Assembly (NCBI RefSeq): GCF_000420945.1
Contig: NZ_ATVX01000010.1
Span: 62,001-126,000 of the forward strand
Origin: Butyrivibrio sp. VCB2006
GTDB taxonomy: Bacteria > Bacillota > Clostridia > Lachnospirales > Lachnospiraceae
Length of the DNA stretch: 64,000 nt
Direction: 5' to 3'
The notes below the pieces were generated by a model. The model saw only the letters and a program-made list of their open reading frames with translations, ran no database searches and was not told where the DNA came from. Positions 26,057 to 35,543 of this stretch are shown in pieces. Position numbers and translations under genes: made by a program. The first letter of the stretch is position 1. The number at the start of each line of letters is the position of its first letter.

Positions 26057-28372
26057 TTATTCTACTTCGCGCTTAAAGTGACCTGTTGTATATCCCTTTT
26101 GATCAAGAGCGTCAAATGCGCTCTGATTCCCATGTAAATAGGCCCCACAAACTAAAGTACTTTCCTCCATACTTTCAGTTGTAAGATCAATCCTAAAGTG
26201 ATCAAACAACTCCATGTTTCTAATATTATCAAGCTTTTTGTGCAGTGATGTCGGATGTGCATTCCAAATCACATTGTAACAGTTCCTGCAATTGGTTGTA
26301 ACCGGCAGAACATTCCCCATCCTGTCTACCAGATTCATTTTTTCCCGATTGAACTCATGAAGCTTTCCGCTGCATTTATCCAAGGTCTTCTTTACACATC
26401 CGGCACTTACCATCATAGGAGTTCTGCCGTAGATATTGTAAGTTCTCGGAATATTTACGTTTCCATCCAAAGCTCTTGAAAGCTCCTTGGCTTCATGGAT
26501 TGTAAGTTCAAGGGGCACTGAAATCTCAGCAATATCAAGGCTCTTTTTAGCATCAGCAAGTTCCTGCAAAAGAGCTGCCGCCTGATTATTCCATACATAA
26601 ACGCCGTAATCCGTGATGATAAGTCCCTTGTAGTCCTGCGCCTTGATAAATCCAAGCTGTTCAAGGTTTCTAACAAGGACTCCTGAAAAGCCCTTTGAAT
26701 CACCTGTTTCAAGAATTGTACGGATATCCTTTGTACCATCGAATTCTTCCGTTCTTGTCACAAAAGGAAGCGCAACTACAAACTCTGCCCTTTTACTGTC
26801 TGCCAGAGACTTGATGTTCGCTGCAAGTTCATCTTTCAAACTAAAGAACAGATCACTGTCCACATAAATCCTGATCATCTGATCATAATCTTTAATTGAA
26901 TCAAGAACAGCCTTAAACTGATCAGCTTTATTTACCAGGATATGGAAATCACCGTGGTGTTTACTCCTGTTCTGACCACTTTCAGCACCTTCTGATTTAC
27001 CGCCTTTTTCTTTCTGGAATGATGCATCAGGTCCGGATTCAGTATCTAAAGAAGCATCGCTTTCTCCGGTAAGCTTTGGCAGCATCTTATCTACCAGTTC
27101 TCTTCTTAGTTCATTAAGCTCACTGGCGGGAACAAAGATGCCAGCAGCATTACCCATATCCTCTATTACAACGTTAATAGCTTCTGCTTCAAAAGGCGTA
27201 TTTCCAAGTCTATCCAGCTGCTTGATCACCGCAGCTTCATCCATAGGTCTTTTTGAAGCAGCTTGTACAGTGCTGCCGGTAACAGTCTCTACAAGCATTT
27301 TGCCGTCTTTATCAACTGTCATTGTGACTATTATATCTTCATTCAGTGTAAGATAAGCATCCAATGTACATTTTATCTTCTTTTCTCCCTGAAGGTACTT
27401 ATCTTTTACCATGTTAAGAACCTTGTCGGAAGTTCCGTTATATGCAGGGGAAGAAATTGTCACCATGTTTCTTCCGTTATGCTGGTGATAATAGCCCTCA
27501 CTTATACCGGTTCTAAGGTACAGCCCCTTAAGAATCTCCATGTCCTCTTTGGAAACACTGATATTTCCTGTAGGATTTGCATAGTACATATCTATATATT
27601 TGCGATAAAGAGCTGTAACTCCGGCTGCATATTCAGGTCTTTTCATTCTTCCCTCAATCTTGAAGGAATCAATCCCAGCTTCTATAAGTTCAGGAATAAT
27701 GTCTATTGTACACATATCCTTAAGACTAAGAGGATATGTTTCATCGTTGTTCTTAAGGCCCTTCATCTGATACGGAAGTCTACAGGGCTGAGCACATCTT
27801 CCTCTGTTGCCACTTCGCTCCCCTACCATGCTGCTAAACAGGCAAACTCCAGAATAGCAATAGCACATTGCTCCGTGAATAAAGGCCTCAACCTCCACAT
27901 CTGCATCTTCTCTGATTGCCTTCATCTCGGTAAGGCTGAGTTCTCTTGCAGGAACTACTCTGCAACATCCAAGCTCTTTTAACAGCTTTGCTCCGTAAAC
28001 TCCTGTTACAGTCTGCTGAGTGCTGGCATGAAGCTCAACTTCAGGAAACTCGTCCCTAATAAGGCGCATAACACCAAGGTCCTGAACGATCACGCCATCA
28101 AGCTTTTTCTCTGCAAAGGGATGCATAAAATCATACACCTGGCCAAACTCTTTTTCTTTTACCAGGGTGTTAACTGTCATATATATCTTCTTGCCGTGCA
28201 GATGCGCATAAGTAATGGCATCCAGCACCTGCTGGGTGTCAAAATTATCGGCATATGCTCTTGCACCAAACTTGGATCCTCCAAGATAAACAGCGTCAGC
28301 TCCCGCATTGAAAGCTCCCACCATTGTCTCATATCCACCTGCCGGTGCTAAAAGTTCAACTTTTTTATTCAT
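26057..28372 (-). CDS. U32-family peptidase / RlhA-type rRNA hydroxylase
   Basis: 771 residues, the long two-domain form. The N-terminal U32 TIM-barrel begins LLAPAGGYETMVGAFNAGADAVYLG. The signature region holds HGAMCYCYSGVCLFSS followed by GRCAQPCRLPY, whose cysteines match the iron-sulfur site of RlhA/TrhP-like enzymes. A DUF3656 domain and further barrel parts follow, ending with a Cys pair in TNCRNCYNV. Members add hydroxyl groups to 23S rRNA cytidine or tRNA uridine using prephenate-derived chemistry; older annotation calls them collagenases. It lies five bases upstream of the SEDS gene. Which RNA it modifies is not certain. Confidence 0.85.
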   Translation of the reverse strand: MNKKVELLAPAGGYETMVGAFNAGADAVYLGGSKFGARAYADNFDTQQVLDAITYAHLHGKKIYMTVNTLVKEKEFGQVYDFMHPFAEKKLDGVIVQDLGVMRLIRDEFPEVELHASTQQTVTGVYGAKLLKELGCCRVVPARELSLTEMKAIREDADVEVEAFIHGAMCYCYSGVCLFSSMVGERSGNRGRCAQPCRLPYQMKGLKNNDETYPLSLKDMCTIDIIPELIEAGIDSFKIEGRMKRPEYAAGVTALYRKYIDMYYANPTGNISVSKEDMEILKGLYLRTGISEGYYHQHNGRNMVTISSPAYNGTSDKVLNMVKDKYLQGEKKIKCTLDAYLTLNEDIIVTMTVDKDGKMLVETVTGSTVQAASKRPMDEAAVIKQLDRLGNTPFEAEAINVVIEDMGNAAGIFVPASELNELRRELVDKMLPKLTGESDASLDTESGPDASFQKEKGGKSEGAESGQNRSKHHGDFHILVNKADQFKAVLDSIKDYDQMIRIYVDSDLFFSLKDELAANIKSLADSKRAEFVVALPFVTRTEEFDGTKDIRTILETGDSKGFSGVLVRNLEQLGFIKAQDYKGLIITDYGVYVWNNQAAALLQELADAKKSLDIAEISVPLELTIHEAKELSRALDGNVNIPRTYNIYGRTPMMVSAGCVKKTLDKCSGKLHEFNREKMNLVDRMGNVLPVTTNCRNCYNVIWNAHPTSLHKKLDNIRNMELFDHFRIDLTTESMEESTLVCGAYLHGNQSAFDALDQKGYTTGHFKREVE

Positions 28373-28398
28373 TCATATATCCTTTATATACAAACAAA

Positions 28399-28421
28399 AA
28401 GGCTGTCGCAGCGACAGCCTC
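28399..28421 (-). terminator. Terminator after zapA
   Basis: GGCTGTCGC and GCGACAGCC with a one-base centre, near-perfect palindrome, followed on the minus strand by TTTTTGTTTG. It lies between zapA and the U32 gene. Confidence 0.85.
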
Positions 28422-28428
28422 TAAATAA

Positions 28429-28842
28429 TCACTTCTTACTACCAGTGCCTTTTATTTGAGTTTCAAGCTGAATTATCTTCTTGGATGAATCATCAAGTTT
28501 ACTCTGAAGGTTCTTGCCATTTTTCTCAGTATTCTCCAGCTTGATCTGAGTTGCAATAAGCTCATGCTTAAGATCATAGAGCTCTTTTTCTTTCTCAGAG
28601 AGCTGCTCCTCCATGAGCTCTATCTGTTTCTTGGATTTGAAATAGTCATCAGCAATATTCAGCTGCAAAAGAACATTCTGCGTATCAATAGGCTGTCTCT
28701 TGAAACCATCAATCTTGTTGTATTCAGCAATCTTATTATTGATATAAGAAGCCACCTTCTGAAGGTACTCCTCACTCTCATAACCACTTAAGGTAAATAC
28801 CTTTCCCCCGATAATTACCTCAGTATCTGTCTTGGACGCCAT
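28429..28842 (-). CDS. zapA: Cell division protein ZapA
   Basis: 137 residues. The ZapA fold at the N-terminus is visible: VIIGGKVFTLSGYESEEYLQ, then VASYINNKIAEYNK, and LLQLNIADDYFKSKKQIELM, leading into a long Glu/Lys coiled coil. ZapA binds FtsZ and promotes Z-ring bundling in the cytoplasm. The extended coiled coil is typical of clostridial ZapA. Its location next to ruvB and, beyond the U32 gene, SEDS and PBP genes supports a division role. A strong terminator follows. Confidence 0.9.
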   Translation of the reverse strand: MASKTDTEVIIGGKVFTLSGYESEEYLQKVASYINNKIAEYNKIDGFKRQPIDTQNVLLQLNIADDYFKSKKQIELMEEQLSEKEKELYDLKHELIATQIKLENTEKNGKNLQSKLDDSSKKIIQLETQIKGTGSKK

Positions 28843-28911
28843 AAAAAACTCCCCTCTACATAGCGCGTATAACTACGCATTTAAGTCACTACAATCGACA
28901 CATTACAGTTA

Positions 28912-29943
28912 TTATATATCAGCGCCCTCGGGCATTTCAAGTCCCAAATGGTGATAGGCAGATTCAGTAACTACGCGGCCTCTGGGGGTTCTGTTAATGA
29001 ATCCGTTCTTGATAAGATAGGGTTCATAAACATCCTCGATTGTGCCTGCATCTTCTCCTATAGCAGCTGCCAGTGTATCAAGTCCAACCGGGCCTCCGCC
29101 AAATTTACCGATCATTGTCATAAGAAGATTTCTATCAGTATGATCAAGTCCCATCTTATCTACATCCATAAGATCAAGGGCTGTATTAGCTACTTTTTCT
29201 GTGATCTTACCGTCATACTTAACCTCGGCAAAATCCCGGACTCTCTTAAGGATTCTGTTGGCAAGTCTTGGAGTTCCTCTGCTTCTCTTAGCCATTTCCA
29301 CAGCACCCTTTTCATCCACCTCGACACCAAGCACCTTGGCTGACTGCATGATAATGGTAGAGAGTTCCTCTATATCGTAGTACTCCATCCTGTGGATCAT
29401 ACCAAATCTGTCTCGAAGAGGCGCTGAGAGCATTCCTGCCCTTGTGGTTGCTCCAATCAAAGTAAAATGAGGAAGGTCAAGCCTGATAGATCTTGCTGTA
29501 GGGCCCTTACCGATCATGATATCAATGGCATAGTCCTCCATGGCAGGATAAAGAACTTCCTCTACCTGTCTGTTCAGACGATGTATCTCATCTACAAAGA
29601 GAACATCCCCCTCCTGAAGGTTATTGAGAATTGCTGCCATATCTCCGGGCTTCTCAATAGCAGGTCCACTGGTTATCTTGATGTTAACTCCCATTTCAGC
29701 GGCAATAATCCCTGCCAAAGTGGTCTTACCAAGTCCCGGAGGGCCGTAAAAGAGAAGATGGTCCAGACAGTCTCCTCTTTTCTTGGCAGCCTCAATATAG
29801 ATTTTGAGGCTCTCTTTGATTTTCTTTTGTCCTATATAGTTATCAAGACGCTTGGGACGAAGTGATCCTTCAATCTTGGCATCTTCAAGCTTTTCAGTTG
29901 TATCCACGCTTCTGGCGGTGGTATTGATCTTTCTTTTTTCCAT
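28912..29943 (-). CDS. ruvB: Holliday junction branch migration helicase RuvB
   Basis: 343 residues from the ATG at 29943 (GGAAG six bases upstream); an in-frame TTG four codons earlier is less likely. Walker [10 protein letters not shown], Walker B FVDEIHRL, sensor 1 GATTRAG and arginine finger region PLRDRFG are all present. The C-terminal winged helix ends with [10 protein letters not shown]. RuvB hexamers drive branch migration with RuvA. It follows ruvA by 41 bases on the same strand. No ruvC is present, as expected in Firmicutes, which use RecU or YqgF-like nucleases. Confidence 0.97.
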   Translation of the reverse strand: MEKRKINTTARSVDTTEKLEDAKIEGSLRPKRLDNYIGQKKIKESLKIYIEAAKKRGDCLDHLLFYGPPGLGKTTLAGIIAAEMGVNIKITSGPAIEKPGDMAAILNNLQEGDVLFVDEIHRLNRQVEEVLYPAMEDYAIDIMIGKGPTARSIRLDLPHFTLIGATTRAGMLSAPLRDRFGMIHRMEYYDIEELSTIIMQSAKVLGVEVDEKGAVEMAKRSRGTPRLANRILKRVRDFAEVKYDGKITEKVANTALDLMDVDKMGLDHTDRNLLMTMIGKFGGGPVGLDTLAAAIGEDAGTIEDVYEPYLIKNGFINRTPRGRVVTESAYHHLGLEMPEGADI

Positions 29944-29984
29944 GGTTACTTCCAATTATTCTTAGTTTGCTTGATTATCAGCTA

Positions 29985-30617
29985 TCAAAACATTTCTTTT
30001 AAAGCCAGCTTGAGGAGTTTCTCCGTATCCTCTCCTGCTTCAGGATTTACTACAAGAACCTTTCTTACAGCCTTCATAGAGTCTGTTGAGTTGTATCCAA
30101 GAGCAACGAGTGCAGCAACAGCCTCATCTCTAGCTGGATTGATGCCATCTGTCTCGAAGCTTCCACCTGCCATAGCTCCTGCGCCTGCTCCGCCGGATAA
30201 GAGCTCATCCTCAGTTACTTTCAGCTTGTCTCTCAGTTCCAGAGTGATTCGCTCAGCGGTCTTCTTGCCGATTCCGGGAGCCTTGGAAAGAGACTTACTA
30301 TCTCCCGCCAATATGGCAAATCTCAGATCATCAGGTGTCATCACAGACAAAATAGACAGACCGCCCTTTGGTCCGATTCCATTGACCGTGATCAGCATCT
30401 TAAATAAATTCAGTTCATCCCTTGATAAAAACCCGAATAACGTAAAGGCATCTTCCTTGACGTTTGTGTAGGTATAGAGTTTGACAGCTTCGCCTATTCC
30501 GGGCATTCTGTCCATAGTAGAACCAGATATATTAACGTTGTAGCCAATGCCATTAACATCAACTACAGCGTTCCCCTCTTCAATACTCTCAAGTATTCCA
30601 TTAACGTACGCGATCAT
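29985..30617 (-). CDS. ruvA: Holliday junction DNA-binding protein RuvA
   Basis: 210 residues. The N-terminal OB domain begins MIAYVNGILESIEEGNAVVDVNG. Two helix-hairpin-helix motifs follow (ITVNGIGPKGGLSIL and LSKAPGIGKKTAERI). A flexible Ala/Gly-rich linker and the C-terminal RuvB-binding domain (DEAVAALVALGYNSTDSMKAV) complete it. RuvA tetramers hold the four-way junction for RuvB, the next gene in the operon. Confidence 0.97.
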   Translation of the reverse strand: MIAYVNGILESIEEGNAVVDVNGIGYNVNISGSTMDRMPGIGEAVKLYTYTNVKEDAFTLFGFLSRDELNLFKMLITVNGIGPKGGLSILSVMTPDDLRFAILAGDSKSLSKAPGIGKKTAERITLELRDKLKVTEDELLSGGAGAGAMAGGSFETDGINPARDEAVAALVALGYNSTDSMKAVRKVLVVNPEAGEDTEKLLKLALKEMF

Positions 30618-30748
30618 TTATAATCCCCACCAACAAATCATTTCTTTTCTCTAGTTATTCTATCACAGATATTGGTGTCACACAGTGAAAAAGTTGTTAG
30701 CTTATCCTGGAATATAATCTTACCTACGACTCACACCGTCCATTATCC

Positions 30749-31240
30749 TCATCGTAATTTCTTTTCCATCAAAAGAAATCTTCCCTTGCGCCAATCTGCA
30801 TATCCGCGCTTAATATACCCATTTTTATCATAAAGCCTTAGTGCATACGGATTCTTAGTAAACACATCAAGTCTTACCGAATCATATCCGGCGTCGATGA
30901 GCTGCTTCTCAATGTGTTTTAGTACAGCAGCTCCAATCCCTTTATTCTGAAAAGCTGGAGAAACGCAGAATCTGTGAATGATACAGGGTCTTCTGTTTTC
31001 CCATTCGCACTTAAGATACTCCTCATCACACTCCTCACTGATGACGTATATAGCAGCAAGCTGAGCATCCTCTAAAGCCACGTACATCGTTTTCTTATTT
31101 ATATCTTCTTCAAAATCTTCACAGACCGGATAAATATCGTCCCACTGCTCTATTCCCTGTTCTGACATAAGCTGTTTTGCAATTTCTATCATATTGCATA
31201 TTTCTGACAGGTCATCCATAGTAGCTAATCTATAGTACAT
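30749..31240 (-). CDS. GNAT-family N-acetyltransferase
   Basis: 163 residues with the complete GNAT fold: an N-terminal strand and helix YRLATMDDLSEICNMIEIAK, the acetyl-CoA loop in FQNKGIGAAVLKHIEKQL (Q/R-x-x-G-x-G/A), and the final RLDVFTKNPYALRLYDKNGY. It would transfer an acyl group from acyl-CoA to an amine; the substrate is unknown. It seems monocistronic, between ruvA (upstream, about 130 bases away) and a small unknown gene. Confidence 0.85.
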   Translation of the reverse strand: MYYRLATMDDLSEICNMIEIAKQLMSEQGIEQWDDIYPVCEDFEEDINKKTMYVALEDAQLAAIYVISEECDEEYLKCEWENRRPCIIHRFCVSPAFQNKGIGAAVLKHIEKQLIDAGYDSVRLDVFTKNPYALRLYDKNGYIKRGYADWRKGRFLLMEKKLR

Positions 31241-31255
31241 CTATATTGTTCTCCT

Positions 31256-31375
31256 CAGTCACCCTTTATCTTTTCAAAAATCAGATGGTTATAAAAGGCA
31301 ACCTTCTTGAAGAGATAAAGTGCAAGAGCCTTGTTCCTGCTTATCAGCAGCTCCTCCAACTCACAATAAGATACT
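31256..31375 (-). pseudogene. Possible coding remnant without start codon
   Basis: A minus-strand frame ends at TGA near 31256, just before the ribosome site region of the GNAT gene in plus coordinates. It reads as a protein-like C-terminus (LEELLISRNKALALYLFKK, then a hydrophobic/basic end), but has only a TTG as possible start, with in-frame TAA TAA just upstream. It might be a decayed gene tail or chance. Low weight. Confidence 0.2.
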
Positions 31376-31404
31376 TATTACACTATAGCTTGTTTTAGCG
31401 CATA

Positions 31405-31446
31405 AATAAAGGCATATAGCGGATTTTTGTCCACCATATGCCCTAT
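31405..31446 (-). terminator. Terminator after the 105-residue gene
   Basis: Minus-strand arms GGCATATGGTGGA and a matching TCCGCTATATGCC, then TTTATTTATG. Its arms resemble the terminator at 31913. Confidence 0.7.
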
Positions 31447-31474
31447 ACATCTAACTTATTTCTGCATCAGCTAT

Positions 31475-31792
31475 TTATTTTCCATTATTCTTGGCTTCTT
31501 CTTTGAGCAATGCCAGAATCTTGGGATTCTGCATCATCTTTATAGATTCCACAGCGCATCTGTATATCATTGCCATTTCTCTCTGTGCACTATCAGATGT
31601 ATTACATTTCTTTTCCAATGTCAGAAAATGCTGGATAGCCTTTTCGGCAACTGACTTAGAAATAACCATTCCATTACAATAGAGAGTTCCTGTCTCGGCA
31701 TCGAATCTCGATTCTTCGTATGAAGTAGAAGCAAACTGCCCTGCTCCCATTGACGCTGCAAGCTGATTAATAAGATCTGACCTATCTGCCAT
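31475..31792 (-). CDS. Hypothetical protein, 105 residues
   Basis: Not recognised. The start at 31792 is chosen because AGGAGGT lies eight bases upstream; the longer frame begins within that leader. It is a soluble, mostly helical protein. It opens MADRSDLINQLAASMGAGQ, then has a short beta pair (FDAETGTLYCNGMVISK) and two helices with regular Leu/Met/Ile. There is no signal peptide. It is a single gene between two similar terminators. Confidence 0.6.
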   Translation of the reverse strand: MADRSDLINQLAASMGAGQFASTSYEESRFDAETGTLYCNGMVISKSVAEKAIQHFLTLEKKCNTSDSAQREMAMIYRCAVESIKMMQNPKILALLKEEAKNNGK

Positions 31793-31912
31793 GAATAAAA
31801 ACCTCCTGTTAAATAAGCTCATTCAATTACACTATTTAATACTACATTTTTCTTGTAACAAGGATGTAAATCCATAGTTAAATTTATATAAAGTTTTTGT
31901 CATGTTTGCAAA

Positions 31913-31965
31913 AACAAAGGCATATAGTAGCTCTCATTTCAGATTGCCACCATATGCCTTATCAT
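31913..31965 (-). terminator. Terminator after ilvE
   Basis: Minus-strand AAGGCATATGGTGG pairs with CTACTATATGCCTT across a loop of about 20 bases, followed by TTTGTTTTTGC. Confidence 0.75.
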
Positions 31966-32020
31966 CACAAATATACTCTTAAAATAATATAGTTAGTCGT
32001 ATTATTCTAATTCAATTGAA

Positions 32021-33052
32021 TTATTCGATTACGTGGATCCATCCCTCTGGAGCTTCAATTCTGCCCATCTGGATTCCTGTAAGAGTGTCATAGAGCTTCT
32101 TCATAACAGGGCCCATGTCGTCCATGCCGCTAGCGAAGCAAATTTCCTTGCCGTGGTCATTGATCTTGCCTACAGGGCTGATAACTGCAGCTGTTCCGCA
32201 AAGCCCCATCTCAACGAACTCAGGAACCTCAGAAAGCTTAACAGGTCTCTCCTCAACGTTCATGCCGAGAACATCTCTTGCAACCTGTACAATTGATCTT
32301 CTGGTGATCGATGGAAGGATTGAATCTGTGTGAGACTGTGGAACAACCAGGCCACCATCCTTGGTAACAAAGATGATGTTTGCTCCGCCTGTCTCCTCGA
32401 TGTAAGTACGAGACTCAGCATCAAGATATACGTTCTCAGCAAAGCCCTCGTCATGAGCTGTTACGATAGCATGAAGGCTCATTGCGTAGTTAAGTCCGGC
32501 CTTGATGTTACCTGTTCCGTGTGGAGCTGCTCTGTCGAAATCTGAAATCTTAACAACGATTGGCTTAGCGCCGCCCTTGAAGTATGGTCCAACAGGAGTA
32601 ACGAAGATTCTGAACTGATACTCATCAGCAGGCTTAACTCCGATTACATTTCCTGTAGCAAACATAACAGGTCTGATATAAAGTGTAGCGCCGCTTCCGT
32701 AAGGTGGAACCCAATCCTTGTTAGCAGCTACGACTTCTTCTACTGCCTTGATAAATCTATCCTCAGGAAATGCTGGCATCTCAAGTCTCTTGGCTGAATC
32801 AACCATTCTCTTGGCATTGAGGTCAGGTCTGAAAGTAACAATCTTGCCGTCCTCTGTCTCGTAAGCCTTAAGTCCCTCAAAACACTCCTGTGCGTAGTGG
32901 AGAACACCTGCGTCCTCACTAAGAGTTACTGTAGAATCCTCGGTAAGAGTTCCCTCGTCCCACTTGCCATCCTTGTAATTTGAAACATAGCGCTTATCAG
33001 CTACCATGTAGCCAAATCCGATATTAGCCCAGTCTAGATTTTTTTTGCTCAT
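32021..33052 (-). CDS. ilvE: Branched-chain amino acid aminotransferase
   Basis: 343 residues from the ATG at 33052 (GGGG eight bases upstream). Class IV PLP aminotransferase, large bacterial/eukaryotic-like form: YAQECFEGLKAYETEDG near the N-terminus, FRPDLNAKRM, the PLP-lysine region GTGNIKAGLNYAMSLHA, and YIEETGGANIIFV. The cytoplasmic enzyme moves amino groups between glutamate and the 2-oxo acids of Leu, Ile and Val. It stands alone with its own terminator, apart from the leuCD and ilvCN units in this window. Confidence 0.95.
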   Translation of the reverse strand: MSKKNLDWANIGFGYMVADKRYVSNYKDGKWDEGTLTEDSTVTLSEDAGVLHYAQECFEGLKAYETEDGKIVTFRPDLNAKRMVDSAKRLEMPAFPEDRFIKAVEEVVAANKDWVPPYGSGATLYIRPVMFATGNVIGVKPADEYQFRIFVTPVGPYFKGGAKPIVVKISDFDRAAPHGTGNIKAGLNYAMSLHAIVTAHDEGFAENVYLDAESRTYIEETGGANIIFVTKDGGLVVPQSHTDSILPSITRRSIVQVARDVLGMNVEERPVKLSEVPEFVEMGLCGTAAVISPVGKINDHGKEICFASGMDDMGPVMKKLYDTLTGIQMGRIEAPEGWIHVIE

Positions 33053-33202
33053 AATACTGTCCCCTTCCAAAATTAAGATGCCCGGCATCCTTTTTTCATC
33101 ACGCTTATCTTCACACTTTAATGCGTTGACGTACTAATATTATTCTCAATTATATACCTTTGAGTCCCCACGTCAACCCACAATATTCATTAAAATTCAC
33201 TA

Positions 33203-34585
33203 TTATTTAGTACTGTCATCCTGCTTCTTTTCATTTTTCTTGGGTTGGAAATTGAAATGGAACAGCTTCTTGAATGCGGAAGAATTCTTCCTTGCATTGT
33301 GCTTGGTGTTGTTCTTGTCACTAAGAAGCTTGTACTCTCCATATTCTATATAAGCAAGATCCGTGTATTCGTTAGAAACTGTTGAAAGTCCTTTTTTGGT
33401 AAGAAGGACATTTGTAATTCTTGAAACCAGTGCATAGAACACAGCAAAAATCGGAACGCCCACAAGCCATCCAACAATTCCCCAAAGGCCACCGAAAAGA
33501 GTAATGGCAAAGATAACCCAAAAGCTCGAAAGACCTGTAGAGTTGCCAAGAATTGTTGGTCCTAGGATATTTCCATCAAATTGCTGCAGAATAATTACAA
33601 AAATAAGGAATACCAGTGCACTTACAGGATTGATAAGAACAAGGATAAGTGCTCCAACTCCTCCACCGATGTAAGGTCCAAAGAAAGGAATAATATTTGT
33701 AACACCTACAACAACCGAAATCAGTACGGGATATGGAAGCTTTAAAAGCATGCATCCGATATAGCAGATAACACCGATGATCAGTGAATCCACCAGTTTG
33801 CCACCAACAAATCCCTGGAAGGTGTAATTAGCGAATCTAAAACCACTGATTAGCTCATTGGCATTTTCTTCATTAAAAATGGCATAGGCCATCTTCTTAC
33901 CCTTAGTGGTAAATCTTTCCTTGGAATTAAGAACGTATATAGCCACAATAAAGCCTACCACCAGATCAAAAACAACCTTGATACCGGAAATAAAGCTTCT
34001 GGATGCATATCTTACAATGTTATTGGCATTGACCTTAAGAACAGGCATAACCTTCTGAGTCACATAGCTACTAAGAGTTGCGTAGTAACTATCCAGCTGT
34101 GAATCAATAAACTGCTGCAGATCAGGGTTATTTGCCAGGAAAAGATTTGAATACTCATCAATATAATCCCTGTAGACAGGAAGATTAGCCGCAATTTCTC
34201 TGATACTGCTAACAAGCTGAGGAATAATGACTCTGAACAGGCTATAAAGCAGCAGCATAAAAACAGTCATGGTAAGAAGAATAGAAATCTTACGCATCTG
34301 TGCTCTCTTTTTATGATCTGCAGTTGCAGCGATTGAAACATCGATATTTCTCTTTTTATAAATCGGAATCAGTATTCTATGCTCAATCCCCTCCATTAAG
34401 GGAATCAGAATGTATGCAAGTACAATACCGATAATAATTCCGGAAAGAGAATCTACTATCTGCGATAGGTTCTTGGCTAGCGATGTGCCTTTGAAGATCA
34501 CATAATATGCCAGCATAACGCAAACGCTAAGTACAAATGCAGTAATAGCCCAAGTCACTTGATTTTTCTCAGGTTTCATTTTCAT
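33203..34585 (-). CDS. AI-2E family transporter
   Basis: 460 residues. An N-terminal helix pair (WAITAFVLSVCVMLAYYVIF and IVDSLSGIIIGIVLAYILIPL) is followed by a soluble segment. The C-terminal multi-helix domain holds the family motif region NIIPFFGPYIGGGVGALI, QQFDGNILGPTILGNSTGL and GLWGIVGWLVGVPIFAV. The family (PerM/TqsA) exports small molecules; the autoinducer-2 link is proven only for a few members. The tail is basic and hydrophilic. It lies 36 bases downstream of the Mrp ATPase gene. Confidence 0.88.
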   Translation of the reverse strand: MKMKPEKNQVTWAITAFVLSVCVMLAYYVIFKGTSLAKNLSQIVDSLSGIIIGIVLAYILIPLMEGIEHRILIPIYKKRNIDVSIAATADHKKRAQMRKISILLTMTVFMLLLYSLFRVIIPQLVSSIREIAANLPVYRDYIDEYSNLFLANNPDLQQFIDSQLDSYYATLSSYVTQKVMPVLKVNANNIVRYASRSFISGIKVVFDLVVGFIVAIYVLNSKERFTTKGKKMAYAIFNEENANELISGFRFANYTFQGFVGGKLVDSLIIGVICYIGCMLLKLPYPVLISVVVGVTNIIPFFGPYIGGGVGALILVLINPVSALVFLIFVIILQQFDGNILGPTILGNSTGLSSFWVIFAITLFGGLWGIVGWLVGVPIFAVFYALVSRITNVLLTKKGLSTVSNEYTDLAYIEYGEYKLLSDKNNTKHNARKNSSAFKKLFHFNFQPKKNEKKQDDSTK

Positions 34586-34621
34586 AACAGCTTACCCCAA
34601 TACTCTTTTGTCAAAAGAAAT

Positions 34622-35452
34622 TTACTCTTCGGAGCCTATCATTCCCTCAAGTACATATACAAGGCTGTCCATGTACTCATTCTCAATGTTCTCAGCCTTA
34701 CCGGCATCGCAAAGACCTGCGATAGAAGGATCAAGAGGAAGTCTTCCAAGAACATTAAGTCCCTTGGAAGCAGCATACTGCTCGATCTTACTCTCACCAA
34801 AGATGTTGATTGGCTCTCCGCAGTGAGGGCACTTCATGTAGCTCATATTCTCAACAATTCCAAGAACCGGAATATTCATCATATTGGCCATGTTGATAGC
34901 CTTCTCAACGATCATCTCTACCAGCTCCTGAGGAGTTGATACGATGATGATTCCGTCAACAGGAAGTGACTGGAATACTGTAAGAGGTACGTCACCTGTT
35001 CCCGGAGGCATATCCACAAACATAAAGTCCACATCGCCCCAGTTAACATCTGACCAGAACTGCTTTACGATGCCTGCAATAACAGGGCCTCTCCATACAA
35101 CAGGGTCTGTCTCGTTATCCATCAGCATGTTAAGTGACATAATCTTCATTCCGCCCTCTGTTGTAGCAGGAATGAGAAGCTGATTCTCATCGGCATAGTT
35201 TGCTTTTCCGATACCAAACATCTTAGGGATTGAAGGACCTGTGATATCAGCATCCATAATTGCTGTCTTGTAGCCTTTTTTGCTCATAGCTGTAGCTGAA
35301 AGTCCTGTAACAAGGCTCTTTCCTACACCGCCCTTACCACTTACTATACCTATTACCTTTTTGATATGTGAAAACTCAGAAGGCGCTACTCTAAAGTTCT
35401 CCTCCATCTGTTTCTTAAAATCTTCAGGTTTTTTACCGTGTCCGTTTGACAT
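34622..35452 (-). CDS. mrp: Mrp/NBP35-family iron-sulfur carrier ATPase
   Basis: 276 residues. The deviant Walker A GKGGVGKSLV (about 38) marks the MinD/Mrp class. Further marks are DADITGPSIPKMFG and DVDFMFVDMPPGTGDVPLTV. A CxxC, in MKCPHCGEPI (about 209-217), binds the bridging iron-sulfur cluster in dimers. It ferries Fe-S clusters to apoproteins in the cytoplasm. The N-terminal MIP18 domain of longer Mrp forms is absent, as is common in Clostridia. It is followed closely by the AI-2E type gene, without a known functional link. Confidence 0.92.
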   Translation of the reverse strand: MSNGHGKKPEDFKKQMEENFRVAPSEFSHIKKVIGIVSGKGGVGKSLVTGLSATAMSKKGYKTAIMDADITGPSIPKMFGIGKANYADENQLLIPATTEGGMKIMSLNMLMDNETDPVVWRGPVIAGIVKQFWSDVNWGDVDFMFVDMPPGTGDVPLTVFQSLPVDGIIIVSTPQELVEMIVEKAINMANMMNIPVLGIVENMSYMKCPHCGEPINIFGESKIEQYAASKGLNVLGRLPLDPSIAGLCDAGKAENIENEYMDSLVYVLEGMIGSEE

Positions 35453-35519
35453 TGCTTAAAATTCTCCTAATACATATTATTTATTGTGTCGCATGTCATA
35501 TTTGCAGAAACATACGAAA

Positions 35520-35543
35520 GAGCACAGCTGATTATCTGTGCTC
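35520..35543 (-). terminator. Hairpin overlapping the end of the glycosyltransferase gene
   Basis: AGCACAG (35521-35527) pairs with CTGTGCT (35536-35542); on the minus strand TTTCG follows. The stem reaches into the last codons of the gene that stops at 35532. Confidence 0.55.

Noticed and set aside
27263..27982. 239-codon plus-strand frame
   Set aside because: It is antisense to the U32 peptidase gene, whose motifs are intact; no start signal and no recognisable domain.
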